Part shown: positions 8,915 through 17,053 of the stretch, one piece after another
Layout of the letters: each line of letters opens with the position of its first letter
How positions within the stretch are numbered: position 1 is the first letter of the stretch
NCBI GenBank assembly: GCA_965247615.1
Contig: OZ252022.1
Location: 2,418,001-2,482,000, forward strand
From: G965197715 sp965247615
GTDB taxonomy: Bacteria; Chloroflexota; Dehalococcoidia; Lucifugimonadales; UBA1127
Reading direction: 5' to 3'
DNA length: 64,000 nt
Notes under the pieces: model-generated
What the model was told of the DNA's origin: nothing
The model's database searches: none
What the model saw: the letters and a program-made list of their open reading frames with translations, nothing else
Position numbers and translations under genes: made by a program

Positions 8915-9493
8915 ATGGCCAACGTGGTCCTGGTGGTCGATATGCTGCGGGGATTCCTGGAGCCCGGTCACAACCTCTACTCCGGAGACGCCGCCCGCGC
9001 CATCATCCCCAATGTACAGCAGCTGCTGGAGCGTGAGATGCGGCAGGGGTCCCACGTCATCTTTCTCCATGACACTCACGCCCCGGACGACCTGGAGTTC
9101 CAGATGTTTCCGGCGCACTGCATCAGGGGGAGCTCCGAGACGGAGCTGATCCCAGAGTTGGCCGGCTACGCCGGGGAGCACCTGGAGAAGAACCGGTACA
9201 GCGCATTCTTCGGCACCGATCTCGCCGGGCGGCTTGACGCACTCAGCCCGGAAAGGGTCATAGTGTGCGGCGTGTGCACGGACATCTGCGTCCTCCACAC
9301 CGCCGCCGATGCCCGCAACCGGGACCACGCCGTCGATGTCCCTTCTGACTGCGTCGCATCCTTCGACGCGGATGCCCACGACTGGGCCCTGCGGCACATG
9401 GAGCGGATCCTCGGGGCCAGGCTGACCACGGGGGCGCAAGCGCCAGCCGTGGCCGAGGCGGCCCGCTCACCCCGCCGGTCGAAGCAACACTAA
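8915..9493 (+). CDS. pncA: Nicotinamidase-like cysteine hydrolase
   Basis: A 192-residue isochorismatase-fold hydrolase. The catalytic triad of nicotinamidases is visible: Asp9 (VVDMLRGFL), Lys92 (EKNRYSAF) and Cys125 (VCGVCTDICV). Metal ligands fit Asp53/His55 in HDTHAPDD and His68 in FPAHC. Nicotinamidase converts nicotinamide to nicotinate; the next gene encodes nicotinate phosphoribosyltransferase and a convergent gene is NAD synthetase, which favours this role over other isochorismatase-like activities. A short Ser/Arg/Lys tail ends the protein. The start ATG follows a GGGGGGAG Shine-Dalgarno. Confidence 0.88.
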   Translation: MANVVLVVDMLRGFLEPGHNLYSGDAARAIIPNVQQLLEREMRQGSHVIFLHDTHAPDDLEFQMFPAHCIRGSSETELIPELAGYAGEHLEKNRYSAFFGTDLAGRLDALSPERVIVCGVCTDICVLHTAADARNRDHAVDVPSDCVASFDADAHDWALRHMERILGARLTTGAQAPAVAEAARSPRRSKQH

Positions 9494-9567
9494 CAGTCGC
9501 CGCTTCCCGCCCCACAATGGCGCGAAGCCATCATGGACGGCGCAGCGCCGTCAGCGGTGGAGGAACA

Positions 9568-10566
9568 ATGGCTGACCCCGAGTTCACTATCTGGCCTGCG
9601 GTGCTGATGGGAGAGACGGCGGACGTCTACTTTCAGCGCACCACCGCAGTGCTCCGCAACGAGAGTATCAATCCCGTTGTCACCATGGAGTTCTTCCCAC
9701 ATCGGGCCGGGCTCCTCTGCGGGGTCAAGGAGTGCCTGACACTCCTGAAGCAGGTGCTTCCCAAGAGCTACGGCGAGGCCTGGGCCCTCGAAGAGGGTGA
9801 CGAGGTGGCCGCCAAGGAGGTGGCCCTGCGGGTCACAGCCCCCTATTCCAGCTTAGGCATCTATGAGACGGCCCTCTGCGGCATCCTGAGCCAGTCCACG
9901 GCCTGGGCCACAGCGGCGCGGGAGTGTGTGGACGCCGCCGGCGAAATCCCCGTGACCTCATTTGGGGCCCGCCACGTCCACCCCAACGTGGGGCACATCA
10001 TGGACTACTCCGCCGTGGTGGGCGGCTGCAGCTCCTGCTCCTCCGTGCTGGGGGCCAAGCTGGCAGGCGTGACGCCGGCCGGGACCATGCCCCACGCCTA
10101 CATCCTCTGCGTGGGCGATCTGGTCAAGGCGACACACCTCTTCGACAAGCACATGCCCGCCGACGTCCCGCGCGTTGCGCTGGTGGACACGTTCCGAGAT
10201 GAGGTGGAAGAGAGCCTGCGCGTGGCTGCCTCCCTGCGGGACAAGCTGCGCGCCGTGCGCCTGGACACGCCCGCCGAGCGCGGCGGAGTTACGCCGGAGC
10301 TGGTGCGGGAAGTCCGGGCCCATCTGGACCTGCACGGATTCAAGCAGGTCGGCATCATCGTCACCGGAGGGGTTACCCCGGAGCGGATCCGCGCGTTCGT
10401 GGAGGCAGGCTCCCCCGTGGACAGCTTCGGCGTTGGCTCGCACATCTCGGGAGCGCCGGCCAACGACTTCACCGGCGACATCCATGAAGTGGACGGCAAG
10501 CCCATAGCGAAGCGGGGCCGTATCCCCGGCGTAACCAACAACCCCCGGCTCAAGCAGGCGCTGTAG
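9568..10566 (+). CDS. pncB: Nicotinate phosphoribosyltransferase
   Basis: A 332-residue NAPRTase of the short archaeal/Gram-positive type, which makes nicotinate mononucleotide from nicotinate and PRPP. Recognisable parts are MGETADVYFQRT at the N-terminus, the FGARHVHP segment, GTMPHAYIL, VDTFRDE and the C-terminal phosphate-binding IIVTGGVTPERI plus FGVGSHIS. I chose the ATG at 9568 because GTGGAGG lies 5-6 bases upstream and the family starts here; an upstream start at 9517 would add 17 unrelated residues. Pairs with the nicotinamidase 74 bases upstream. Confidence 0.93.
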   Translation: MADPEFTIWPAVLMGETADVYFQRTTAVLRNESINPVVTMEFFPHRAGLLCGVKECLTLLKQVLPKSYGEAWALEEGDEVAAKEVALRVTAPYSSLGIYETALCGILSQSTAWATAARECVDAAGEIPVTSFGARHVHPNVGHIMDYSAVVGGCSSCSSVLGAKLAGVTPAGTMPHAYILCVGDLVKATHLFDKHMPADVPRVALVDTFRDEVEESLRVAASLRDKLRAVRLDTPAERGGVTPELVREVRAHLDLHGFKQVGIIVTGGVTPERIRAFVEAGSPVDSFGVGSHISGAPANDFTGDIHEVDGKPIAKRGRIPGVTNNPRLKQAL

Positions 10567-10584
10567 CGCGGCGCTTCGGTCCCG

Positions 10585-12342
10585 CTACCCCCCGTAGCGG
10601 TTCACGATGGGCATACGGCGGTCCCGCCCGAATGCCCGCGGCGTGATCTTGATGCCCGCGGGCGCCTGGCGGCGCTTGTATTCGCTGCGGTCCACGGCGC
10701 GGATGACCCGCTCCACCACCCCCGGGTCGAACCCCATGCCCACGATGTCCTGGAAGGAGCGGTCCTGCTCCACGTAGGCCTCCAGAACCTGATCGAGCAA
10801 GCTGTAGGGAGGCAGGTCATCATCGTCCCGCTGGTCCGGCTTCAGCTCGGCGCTGGGCGGCTTCTCCAGCACGCTGGCCGGGATCGGGTTGGCCGGTGTG
10901 CCGTGCTCGTTACGCCAGCGGCTCAGCTGGTACACCAGAGTCTTGGGCACGTCCTTAATGACGGCAAAGCCGCCGGCCATGTCGCCATAGAGGGTGGCAT
11001 AGCCCATGGCCAGCTCACTCTTGTTGCCGGTGGTCAGCACCAGCCAGTCGAACTTGTTGGAAAGGGCCATGAGCAGGTTGCCGCGGATGCGCGCCTGGAC
11101 GTTTTGCTCGGCGACGTTGGGCGGCGCGCCCGAAAAGTGGGGGTCCAGAGCCTCTTCGAATGCCCTGTGCGCACCCTCGATGGGCAGCACCCGCAGGGGG
11201 ATGCCCAGGTTGCCTGCGAGCTCCTGCGCGTCCAGTAGGCTGCCCTCCGACGAGTAGCGCGAAGGCATGCCCACGCCCACGACGTTCTCCCTGCCCAGCG
11301 CGTCCACCGCCACGACGCAGACCAGCGTGGAGTCGATGCCTCCCGAGAGGCTGACGACGACCTTTTGAAACCCATTCTTCCGCACGTAGTCCCGCGTGCC
11401 CAGCACCAGTGCCCGGTAGACCTCCTCGACGGGGCCCTGGGGAACGGTGCGCACCGGCTGAATCTCGTCATGAACGGGGGGGCCGGCGTCCGATACGTGG
11501 ATGCGCCGGGGCTGACCCACGTCCCGGAGGTCGGCAGCCGCCGCCCTCCGCCCGCCCGGGGGCCGCGGGCGTTGGCGTAACGCGCCGTCCAGCCTCAGGT
11601 CCGCCACCAGCAGCTCCTCCTGGAACTGGGCTGCCCGCGCCACCGTTTCTCCGTCCGAGTCCAGAATGACGCTGGCGCCGTCGAAGACCAGCTCATCCTG
11701 CCCGCCCACGGTGTTGACGTAGGTGACCCAAACGCCGTTGTCCCTGGCCCGGGCGGCCAGCATCTGTTCGCGGAACTGGAGCTTTGCCGCGTGGAAGGGC
11801 GACCCGTTGATGTTGACGATGACCTCGGCTCCGGCGCTGCGCTGGACGGGCACAGGGCCCACGGCGTACCAGATGTCCTCGCAGACGTTCACCCCCACGC
11901 CGACGCCGCGGATGGTGTACACGGGGCAGACGTTGCCGCGTCTGAAGTAGCGCTCCTCGTCAAAGACGCCGTAGTTGGGCAGATGGATCTTGTGGTACAC
12001 GTCCACCAGGGCGCCGTCCCAGGCAACGGCGGCGGCGTTGTAGACCGAGCCGTCGACGAGGTCCGCGAAGCCCGCGACGACGGCGATGCCCCGGGAGGCC
12101 GCGACCACCCGCTCCATGGCGGCGCGGTTGTCGTGGAGGAATCCCCGCTTGAAGAGAAGGTCCTCGGGAGGATAGCCCGTGAGGACCAGCTCGGGGAAAG
12201 CGACAATGTCAGCGCGGCGGTCCCTGGCCTGGTCCAGGTAGTCCAAGACCTTGCGGGTATTCCCTTCCAGGTCACCAACGGTTGGGTTGACCTGGGCGAG
12301 GGCTATGCGAATGGTCCGATGTGTCTGCTTGTTGGGTGGCAT
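10585..12342 (-). CDS. nadE: Glutamine-dependent NAD+ synthetase
   Basis: A 585-residue two-domain enzyme that amidates nicotinate adenine dinucleotide to NAD+. The N-terminal nitrilase-type glutaminase domain (about 10-260) has its Glu in FPELVLTGYPPEDLL, its Lys in HKIHLPNYGVFDE and its Cys in GVNVCEDIWY. The C-terminal synthetase domain (about 305-575) has the PP-loop SLSGGIDSTLV and the TTGNKSELAMGY and LYGDMAGG motifs. A Pro/Arg/Ala-rich linker around 265-295 looks longer than usual. It converges on pncB with an 18-base gap. Together with pncA and pncB it gives a nearly complete nicotinamide salvage route; only the mononucleotide adenylyltransferase is missing here. Confidence 0.96.
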   Translation of the reverse strand: MPPNKQTHRTIRIALAQVNPTVGDLEGNTRKVLDYLDQARDRRADIVAFPELVLTGYPPEDLLFKRGFLHDNRAAMERVVAASRGIAVVAGFADLVDGSVYNAAAVAWDGALVDVYHKIHLPNYGVFDEERYFRRGNVCPVYTIRGVGVGVNVCEDIWYAVGPVPVQRSAGAEVIVNINGSPFHAAKLQFREQMLAARARDNGVWVTYVNTVGGQDELVFDGASVILDSDGETVARAAQFQEELLVADLRLDGALRQRPRPPGGRRAAAADLRDVGQPRRIHVSDAGPPVHDEIQPVRTVPQGPVEEVYRALVLGTRDYVRKNGFQKVVVSLSGGIDSTLVCVVAVDALGRENVVGVGMPSRYSSEGSLLDAQELAGNLGIPLRVLPIEGAHRAFEEALDPHFSGAPPNVAEQNVQARIRGNLLMALSNKFDWLVLTTGNKSELAMGYATLYGDMAGGFAVIKDVPKTLVYQLSRWRNEHGTPANPIPASVLEKPPSAELKPDQRDDDDLPPYSLLDQVLEAYVEQDRSFQDIVGMGFDPGVVERVIRAVDRSEYKRRQAPAGIKITPRAFGRDRRMPIVNRYGG

Positions 12343-12373
12343 GCCGGCTCGTCGGCTTTGGCCTGAAGCGCGT

Positions 12374-12382
12374 AGTATAGCA
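12374..12382 (-). promoter_or_regulatory. Extended -10 promoter candidate for nadE
   Basis: Minus strand reads TGCTATACT, an extended -10 (TGn plus a 5/6 TATAAT match), about 32 bases before the nadE ATG. No good -35 box is visible. Confidence 0.5.
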
Positions 12383-12512
12383 CAGGCGGCCCTAATCTGG
12401 CCCCGGAATGACCGCCACCTGCCGAGCGGTCCCTCTTCCCGTTGGGCCTGGGCCTGTGGAGCCAGGAATGGGATGATGAGCGGGTCCCCGTGTCCGTGCG
12501 GCGGGACGCCGG

Positions 12513-13355
12513 CTACACCCCTCCTTCGAGGGCCTGCGCGAGAAGGGCCCGAGGCCGGGCTGCTCCGATGCGGTCGTAGAGGCGCATCAGGTTGTCGTTG
12601 GTGGCCCGGGCTATGTCGCCGGTGCTGACGCCCCGGAGCTCCGCCAACCGGTCTGCGACCAGCCGGGTGTCCCTGGGCTCCGTCCAGTTCTCCCGCTTGG
12701 CCTTGAAGGGCTGGGGCGCCGCGTCGGTCTCCAGGACGATGGCCTCCAGGGGAAGCTTGGCCGCAACGTCTTGGAGCTCAGGCAGGCGGAGCAGCGGCTT
12801 CCCCAAAGAGACGCAAAAGCCCAGGTCCATGCACTCCTGCGCCGTTTCCCACGTGGACTGGAAGTAGTGCATGATGCCGCCGACCTCCCACCCCCGCTCC
12901 TCTCGAAGCAGGCGGAAGACTTCCCGGTGCGCCTCCGTGTCTCCAGGGAGCTCGCGCGAGTGGAAGATGATGGGAAGACGGAGCTCCCGGGCCAGGCGGA
13001 CCTGCTGCCGGAAGGCGTGATACTGGAGAGCGGCGTCGGCGCCGTCCGGGCCAAAGTCCAGCCCCGTCTCGCTGACCGCCACCACCCGGGGGCTGGACTG
13101 GGCCAGATCTCGGAGGCGGGAGTAAGCGCCATCATCCAGGGGCTCTCGTACGTCCATTGGATGGATGCCCACGCCTGCGAACAGTGTTGGATGGGACTCC
13201 GCCAAGGCCACGCACCGGGCCGAAGAGTCGAGGGTAACCCCAGCCAGGATGATGGCGCCGAGGCCAGCCTGCCGCGCACGGACAACCACCCCGTCCAGCT
13301 CGGATGGGGGGTACTGGTCCAAGTGGGTATGGCAATCGGTCAGCAGACCCTGCAT
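12513..13355 (-). CDS. tatD: TatD-family metal-dependent hydrolase/DNase
   Basis: A 280-residue TIM-barrel hydrolase. The family's metal-binding signatures are present: TDCHTHLDQYP at residues 6-16, VSETGLDFGPDG, IIFHSRELPGD, MHYFQST, and the terminal ETDAAPQPF. TatD proteins are 3'-5' exonucleases linked to DNA repair and apoptosis-like processes; exact physiological substrates vary. The start at 13355 puts THTHLD-type residues at the normal distance; a longer in-frame extension to 13478 runs into the upstream gene. It follows the sufU-like gene by 7 bases on the same strand. Confidence 0.92.
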   Translation of the reverse strand: MQGLLTDCHTHLDQYPPSELDGVVVRARQAGLGAIILAGVTLDSSARCVALAESHPTLFAGVGIHPMDVREPLDDGAYSRLRDLAQSSPRVVAVSETGLDFGPDGADAALQYHAFRQQVRLARELRLPIIFHSRELPGDTEAHREVFRLLREERGWEVGGIMHYFQSTWETAQECMDLGFCVSLGKPLLRLPELQDVAAKLPLEAIVLETDAAPQPFKAKRENWTEPRDTRLVADRLAELRGVSTGDIARATNDNLMRLYDRIGAARPRALLAQALEGGV

Positions 13356-13362
13356 CAGCCGC

Positions 13363-13860
13363 TCACCCCCCGCGCTCCGACTGTGCCGCGGCCCTGGTTT
13401 GGTGAGCGCTGAGCCCGTCGTCCAGGGCCACCCAGGCCAGGAGGGCGCACTTGATGCGGATGGGGTACTTGCGAACACCGGCCAGGGAGGTCAGGTCGCC
13501 GAGCCCTTCCAGCGTCGACGTGCTCAGCTCTTCATCGCGCATCAGACCCTTGAATGCGCGGGACAAGGCCTGGGCCGCTTCCACGCTCCTGCCTTTCAGC
13601 AGGTCCGACATCATGGAGAGGGAAGCCTGGGAGATGGAGCAGCCCTGCCCCTGGATTGCTACCTGTTGGATGATCCCGTCGACGGTGGCAGCCTGGAGGG
13701 CCACCTCATCGCCGCAGAAGGGGTTGGTGTCTTCGGCGGTTATGTCGGGCTCGGTGACGGCGGCCTGGTTCCTGGGGCGGCGGTAGTGGTCCAAGATCAG
13801 CTGCTGATACAGCTCGCCCATCTCGTTCCAGCCCAACTGCGCCATGTTTTGATTCGCCAT
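13363..13860 (-). CDS. sufU: SufU/IscU-type Fe-S cluster scaffold protein
   Basis: A 165-residue iron-sulfur assembly scaffold. The three ligand cysteines are in NPFCGDEV, the QGQGCSISQASLSMM block and RIKCALLAWVAL. The insert between the second and third cysteines (LKGRSVEAAQALSRAFKGL...) is longer than in IscU and typical of SufU, which also acts in sulfur relay. No sufS/sufB neighbours are in the window. The start at 13860 (MANQNMAQL) is chosen over 13947, since the preceding residues are not family-like. C-terminal residues after about 150 are a polar tail. Confidence 0.92.
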   Translation of the reverse strand: MANQNMAQLGWNEMGELYQQLILDHYRRPRNQAAVTEPDITAEDTNPFCGDEVALQAATVDGIIQQVAIQGQGCSISQASLSMMSDLLKGRSVEAAQALSRAFKGLMRDEELSTSTLEGLGDLTSLAGVRKYPIRIKCALLAWVALDDGLSAHQTRAAAQSERGG

Positions 13861-13980
13861 GACAGAACTCAGCGCACTTCCCGAGATGCGTCTGCATAGA
13901 GGGGGACCCGTATGCCCACTATATCCGGCGGGCGGCGTCATGGGCAAATCGCGCTGCGGCGTCCCTCCGGCGTTGGAACG

Positions 13981-14301
13981 CTAGGCGTCCTCCAACGCGA
14001 CCACAATCTGATCGCCGCGGACGTGCAGGGGAAAGGACCGCACCGGTTCCATGGCCGGCAGAGCAACCGCCGCGCCGTTTCGGACGTCGAACCGGCCGCC
14101 GTGGCGCGGGCACTCTATCTCGCAGCCGTCCAGTTCGCCGTCCTCAAGAGGACCGCCGTCATGCGTGCAGACGCCTTCAATGGCGTAGAGCACACCGCTG
14201 ACGTTGCAGAGGATCAGCGCGAGGTCCCCCACCCACACCTCGAGCGCGGCGCCCGGCGGGAGCTCGGAAACCTTGGCGACGGTTGCGTATCGCTCTGACA
14301 T
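13981..14301 (-). CDS. Rieske-type ferredoxin
   Basis: A 106-residue single-domain Rieske [2Fe-2S] protein. The cluster ligands are clear: CTHDGGPL (Cys, His) and CPRHGGRFD (Cys, His), with the expected spacing and surrounding glycine. The domain resembles soluble ferredoxins of dioxygenase or nitrite-reductase small-subunit type. The ATG at 14301 is taken as start; a TTG one codon earlier is possible. No oxygenase subunit is adjacent, so the redox partner is unknown. Confidence 0.92.
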   Translation of the reverse strand: MSERYATVAKVSELPPGAALEVWVGDLALILCNVSGVLYAIEGVCTHDGGPLEDGELDGCEIECPRHGGRFDVRNGAAVALPAMEPVRSFPLHVRGDQIVVALEDA

Positions 14302-14404
14302 CAATGCTTGCAGGGTCTTGCAGGGGATATAGCCGCGTCGTCCTTTACCGGCCTCGCCACTCTTGATAGACTAGCACAGGACGCAGCTATTCAAGGAGGC
14401 GCGT

Positions 14405-14569
14405 ATGCCTCGCGGCGAGTACCGTAAGCACGAGACGAAGAAGCCCAAGAAGTCCAAGCAAAAGATCCTTCTACCGGCCCAGATCCTACCGCACACCTCG
14501 GAGCCCGAGCGAATCGTCCCCAAGCGCCGGCCAGAGGAGGAAGAGGAGGAAGAGGAGGAGAAAACATAG
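14405..14569 (+). CDS. Small highly charged protein (54 residues)
   Basis: A short gene with a strong Shine-Dalgarno (AAGGAGG, 5-6 bases before the ATG). The 54-residue product starts MPRGEYRKHETKKPKKSKQK, so the first 20 residues are strongly basic, passes through a hydrophobic middle (ILLPAQILP), and ends with a run of nine glutamates followed by Lys-Thr. The charge separation suggests a nucleic-acid or ribosome-associated peptide, but no family is known to me. The strong ribosome-binding site is the main evidence that it is real. Confidence 0.6.
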   Translation: MPRGEYRKHETKKPKKSKQKILLPAQILPHTSEPERIVPKRRPEEEEEEEEEKT

Positions 14570-14647
14570 CCTCTCCCACCTCGATGCAAGAGCGCACCCG
14601 GGCCCTTCTGTGCTCACCACCCTGCCGCCGTTGGAGAGGCCCCTGAG

Positions 14648-14935
14648 TTGGAAGGCCAGCGCGCGCACCTCTTGGCGGTGGTCCACGGCAAGGTCCAGGG
14701 TGTCGGATTTCGGGATTTTGTGTGTGGCCATGCCCGGCGCCTGGGTGTCTTGGGCTACGCCAGGAACCTGCCGGACGGCCTATCGGTAGAGGTGCGCGCC
14801 GAAGGTCCCATCCCAGCGTTGCAAGACCTGCTTGCGCTCCTCCGGACCGGTCCCTCCGCCGCCCTCGTACGTGAAGTGGATGAGGAGTGGGACCAGGCGA
14901 CCGGCGCCTTCTTCGAGTTCACGATCCGCCGATAG
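14648..14935 (+). CDS. acyP: Acylphosphatase
   Basis: A 95-residue acylphosphatase, which hydrolyses carboxyl-phosphate bonds. The signature GKVQGVGFRDFV gives the catalytic Arg, and GYARNLPDGLSVEV gives the catalytic Asn. The start is TTG at 14648 (LEGQRAHLLAVV); no ATG exists upstream in frame at a sensible position. It stands alone on the plus strand, 79 bases after the small charged gene. Confidence 0.92.
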   Translation: MEGQRAHLLAVVHGKVQGVGFRDFVCGHARRLGVLGYARNLPDGLSVEVRAEGPIPALQDLLALLRTGPSAALVREVDEEWDQATGAFFEFTIRR

Positions 14936-15098
14936 TGGCCCGAGCCGGGAACTCCGAGCACCGGAGCTGTCCTGGAAGGCGGGGCCAACCGGCTTCCCTG
15001 GAAGAAGGCCCTTGCGAGCGCGCTGTCCTGCTTGCCAGCGGCAGCCGCGATCTGTGGCTAGCTGCACTCCGCGGCAGGTGAGCGCATCACCCACAAGC

Positions 15099-15608
15099 TC
15101 AGGAGGCGCGCCTCCTGAGCTCGGCGTCGGTCGCGGTCCGGATGCCGTAGGAGCTCTGGCGCTCCAGAATCCGCACGAGGGCGGTCACGCTGGTGCTGCG
15201 GAGGTACTCCAGTCCGGCCCAGCTTTCCCTGATCCTATCGTGGAGCTGGTCCACGGACATGGGTTGGTTGGCGTTCTGGAGCAGCAGCCGGAACACGGCT
15301 TCCATCAGCCCGGTTTCGGCGGTGACGTAGCCGGTCTTCGTGGAGCAGCAGGCATGGATGGCCCGCATCTCCGCCTCCCAGGAGGCGGAGGCAGTGGACG
15401 CCGCAGCGCCCGCCTTTGTCCTGCTTCTCCTGAGTGCGGCGCCCTTGAGCGGGAACTCCACCCCGGCGCAGTCCCCGCATCGGCGGAGAGAGACCAGCTG
15501 CGACAAGTCGACGCCGCGCTCTTCATACCACTGGGGGTCGATGACGTATTTGGGCTGTTCCCTGGTCTCTTCGCCGTGCGCCCTGTCTCCAACACCTTGC
15601 TCCGGCAT
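15099..15608 (-). CDS. Uncharacterised protein with CxxC and a winged-helix-like C-terminus
   Basis: A 169-residue protein I do not recognise. The N-terminal half has PKYVIDPQWYEERG and a CGDC motif that could bind metal, followed by an Ala/Ser-rich stretch. The C-terminal part (about 95-160; GLMEAVFRLLLQNAN, then VDQLHDRIRESW and TSVTALVRILE) reads like a small winged-helix or MarR-like helical unit. The start at 15608 is one base past the moeA stop on the same strand, so it is translated from the moeA message. An earlier in-frame start would extend into moeA. Possibly a regulator or accessory protein linked to molybdenum cofactor use; this is inference from position. Confidence 0.72.
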   Translation of the reverse strand: MPEQGVGDRAHGEETREQPKYVIDPQWYEERGVDLSQLVSLRRCGDCAGVEFPLKGAALRRSRTKAGAAASTASASWEAEMRAIHACCSTKTGYVTAETGLMEAVFRLLLQNANQPMSVDQLHDRIRESWAGLEYLRSTSVTALVRILERQSSYGIRTATDAELRRRAS

Positions 15609-15609
15609 G

Positions 15610-16914
15610 CTAGAACGATACCTCCTCAGGCCAGTCCAACATCTGGGCCTGGACCATTTCACCCGCCTTCATCTCGGGAACGTCCTCGGGGCAGATGGCC
15701 AGGCCGTTGGCCCGGCTCATGGAGCTGAGGACGTTGCTTCCCTGGGGTCCCGTCAGCGACGCATAGAGCCGTCCGTTCTCCTTGGTGATTATCGCACGAG
15801 CATACACCCTGCGTGCGTCGAAGTTGACGATGGGGTCTTTGAGGGTCACCTCGACGGTGGGCTTGGCCAACACCGCCCGGCCCAGCATCTTGAGGATGGC
15901 CGGGCGGCAGAGCTGCTCGAATGCCACCATGGCGCTGACGGGGTTGCCGGGCAGGCCAATGTGGGGCACCTTTCGCCCGCCGGGCGCGTTGAGTTGGCCA
16001 AAGGCCAGGGGCTTGGCGGGGCGCATGCGCACGGACCAGAAGGTTACCTCGCCGCGTTCCTGCAGGACGTCCTTCACAAAGTCGTAATCGCCCTTGGAGA
16101 CGCCCGCCGAGGTCAGGAGCATGTCGGCGTCCAAGCCGGCCTCAAGCTTGCTGTTCATGTCCTCCAGATTGTCCCGGGCGATGCCAAGGAGCTTGGGAAC
16201 GCCGCCGTACCTCAGCACGGATGACGCGATGCTGTAGCTGTTGGAGTCGTAGATCTTGCCCGGCTCGACGGGCTGGCCCGGCGCCATCAGCTCGTCTCCC
16301 GTGGCCAGGATGGCAACGCGGGGCCGCCGGACCACGCGGACGTGGGTGCGCCCCAGGGAGGCCAGCACCCCCAATTCCGACGGCCGGAGGACGGCGCCGC
16401 TTTCCAGGACTCGCTGGCCCTTGGTTACGTCCTCGCCCGCGGGGCGCACGTTGGCGCCCAGGTCGGCGCCGGAGCGAATCGCGATCTCCTCGAGCCCCAT
16501 GCCCGCCGCCTTCCGCTCCACCTCGTCGGTCTCCTCGAAGGGCACCACGGAGTCCGCCCCCTCGGGGATGGGCGCGCCCGTCATGATGCGAATGGCCGTG
16601 CCCGGCGTTACGCGCCGGTCCGGAAGCTGGCCCGCCGCGACTTGGCCGATGACGGGCAGGGTCCGCGGCGACTCGGGGCCGGCCCCGGCGACGTCCTCAT
16701 GGCGCACCGCGAAGCCGTCCATGGCCGAGTTGGCCAGCGGCGGAAGGTCGAAGGGCGCGTCGATGTCCTCGGCCAGGGTCTGGCCCAGAGCTTCCAGCAG
16801 TGGCGCGTCCTCGGTTTCCAGAACGGAGAAGTAGCCCAGGATGCGCTCCAGGGCGTCTTCCACGCTTAGCATGTCCGCGTGGTAGTGGCTGTGGTGGTGT
16901 GCGGGCGTCGTCAT
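15610..16914 (-). CDS. moeA: Molybdopterin molybdenumtransferase
   Basis: MoeA inserts molybdate into adenylated molybdopterin. The 434-residue protein shows the family layout: a start helix with LSVEDALERILGYF, PPLANSAMDGFAVR, the TPGTAIRIMTGAPIPEGADSVVPFE block, the MPT-binding domain (ILATGDEL, YDSNSYSI, TSAGVSKGDYDFV) and the end domain with GLPGNPVSA. An N-terminal His-rich stretch (AHHHSHYHAD) is unusual. It lies 139 bases downstream of pheT on the same strand and is followed at once by an uncharacterised gene. Confidence 0.96.
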   Translation of the reverse strand: MTTPAHHHSHYHADMLSVEDALERILGYFSVLETEDAPLLEALGQTLAEDIDAPFDLPPLANSAMDGFAVRHEDVAGAGPESPRTLPVIGQVAAGQLPDRRVTPGTAIRIMTGAPIPEGADSVVPFEETDEVERKAAGMGLEEIAIRSGADLGANVRPAGEDVTKGQRVLESGAVLRPSELGVLASLGRTHVRVVRRPRVAILATGDELMAPGQPVEPGKIYDSNSYSIASSVLRYGGVPKLLGIARDNLEDMNSKLEAGLDADMLLTSAGVSKGDYDFVKDVLQERGEVTFWSVRMRPAKPLAFGQLNAPGGRKVPHIGLPGNPVSAMVAFEQLCRPAILKMLGRAVLAKPTVEVTLKDPIVNFDARRVYARAIITKENGRLYASLTGPQGSNVLSSMSRANGLAICPEDVPEMKAGEMVQAQMLDWPEEVSF

Positions 16915-17053
16915 CGTCCCCCTCTCCCCTCAAACTGCGTACGGTTGCGGAGCTCCCGGCGGCCCCCCGCGTCATCGAATTGGTTTGGACCTTGCACCGG
17001 CCGCCGGACTGCCTTCCTTACTTCCTGCCGCTGAAGCGCCGGGCGCGCGCTGC

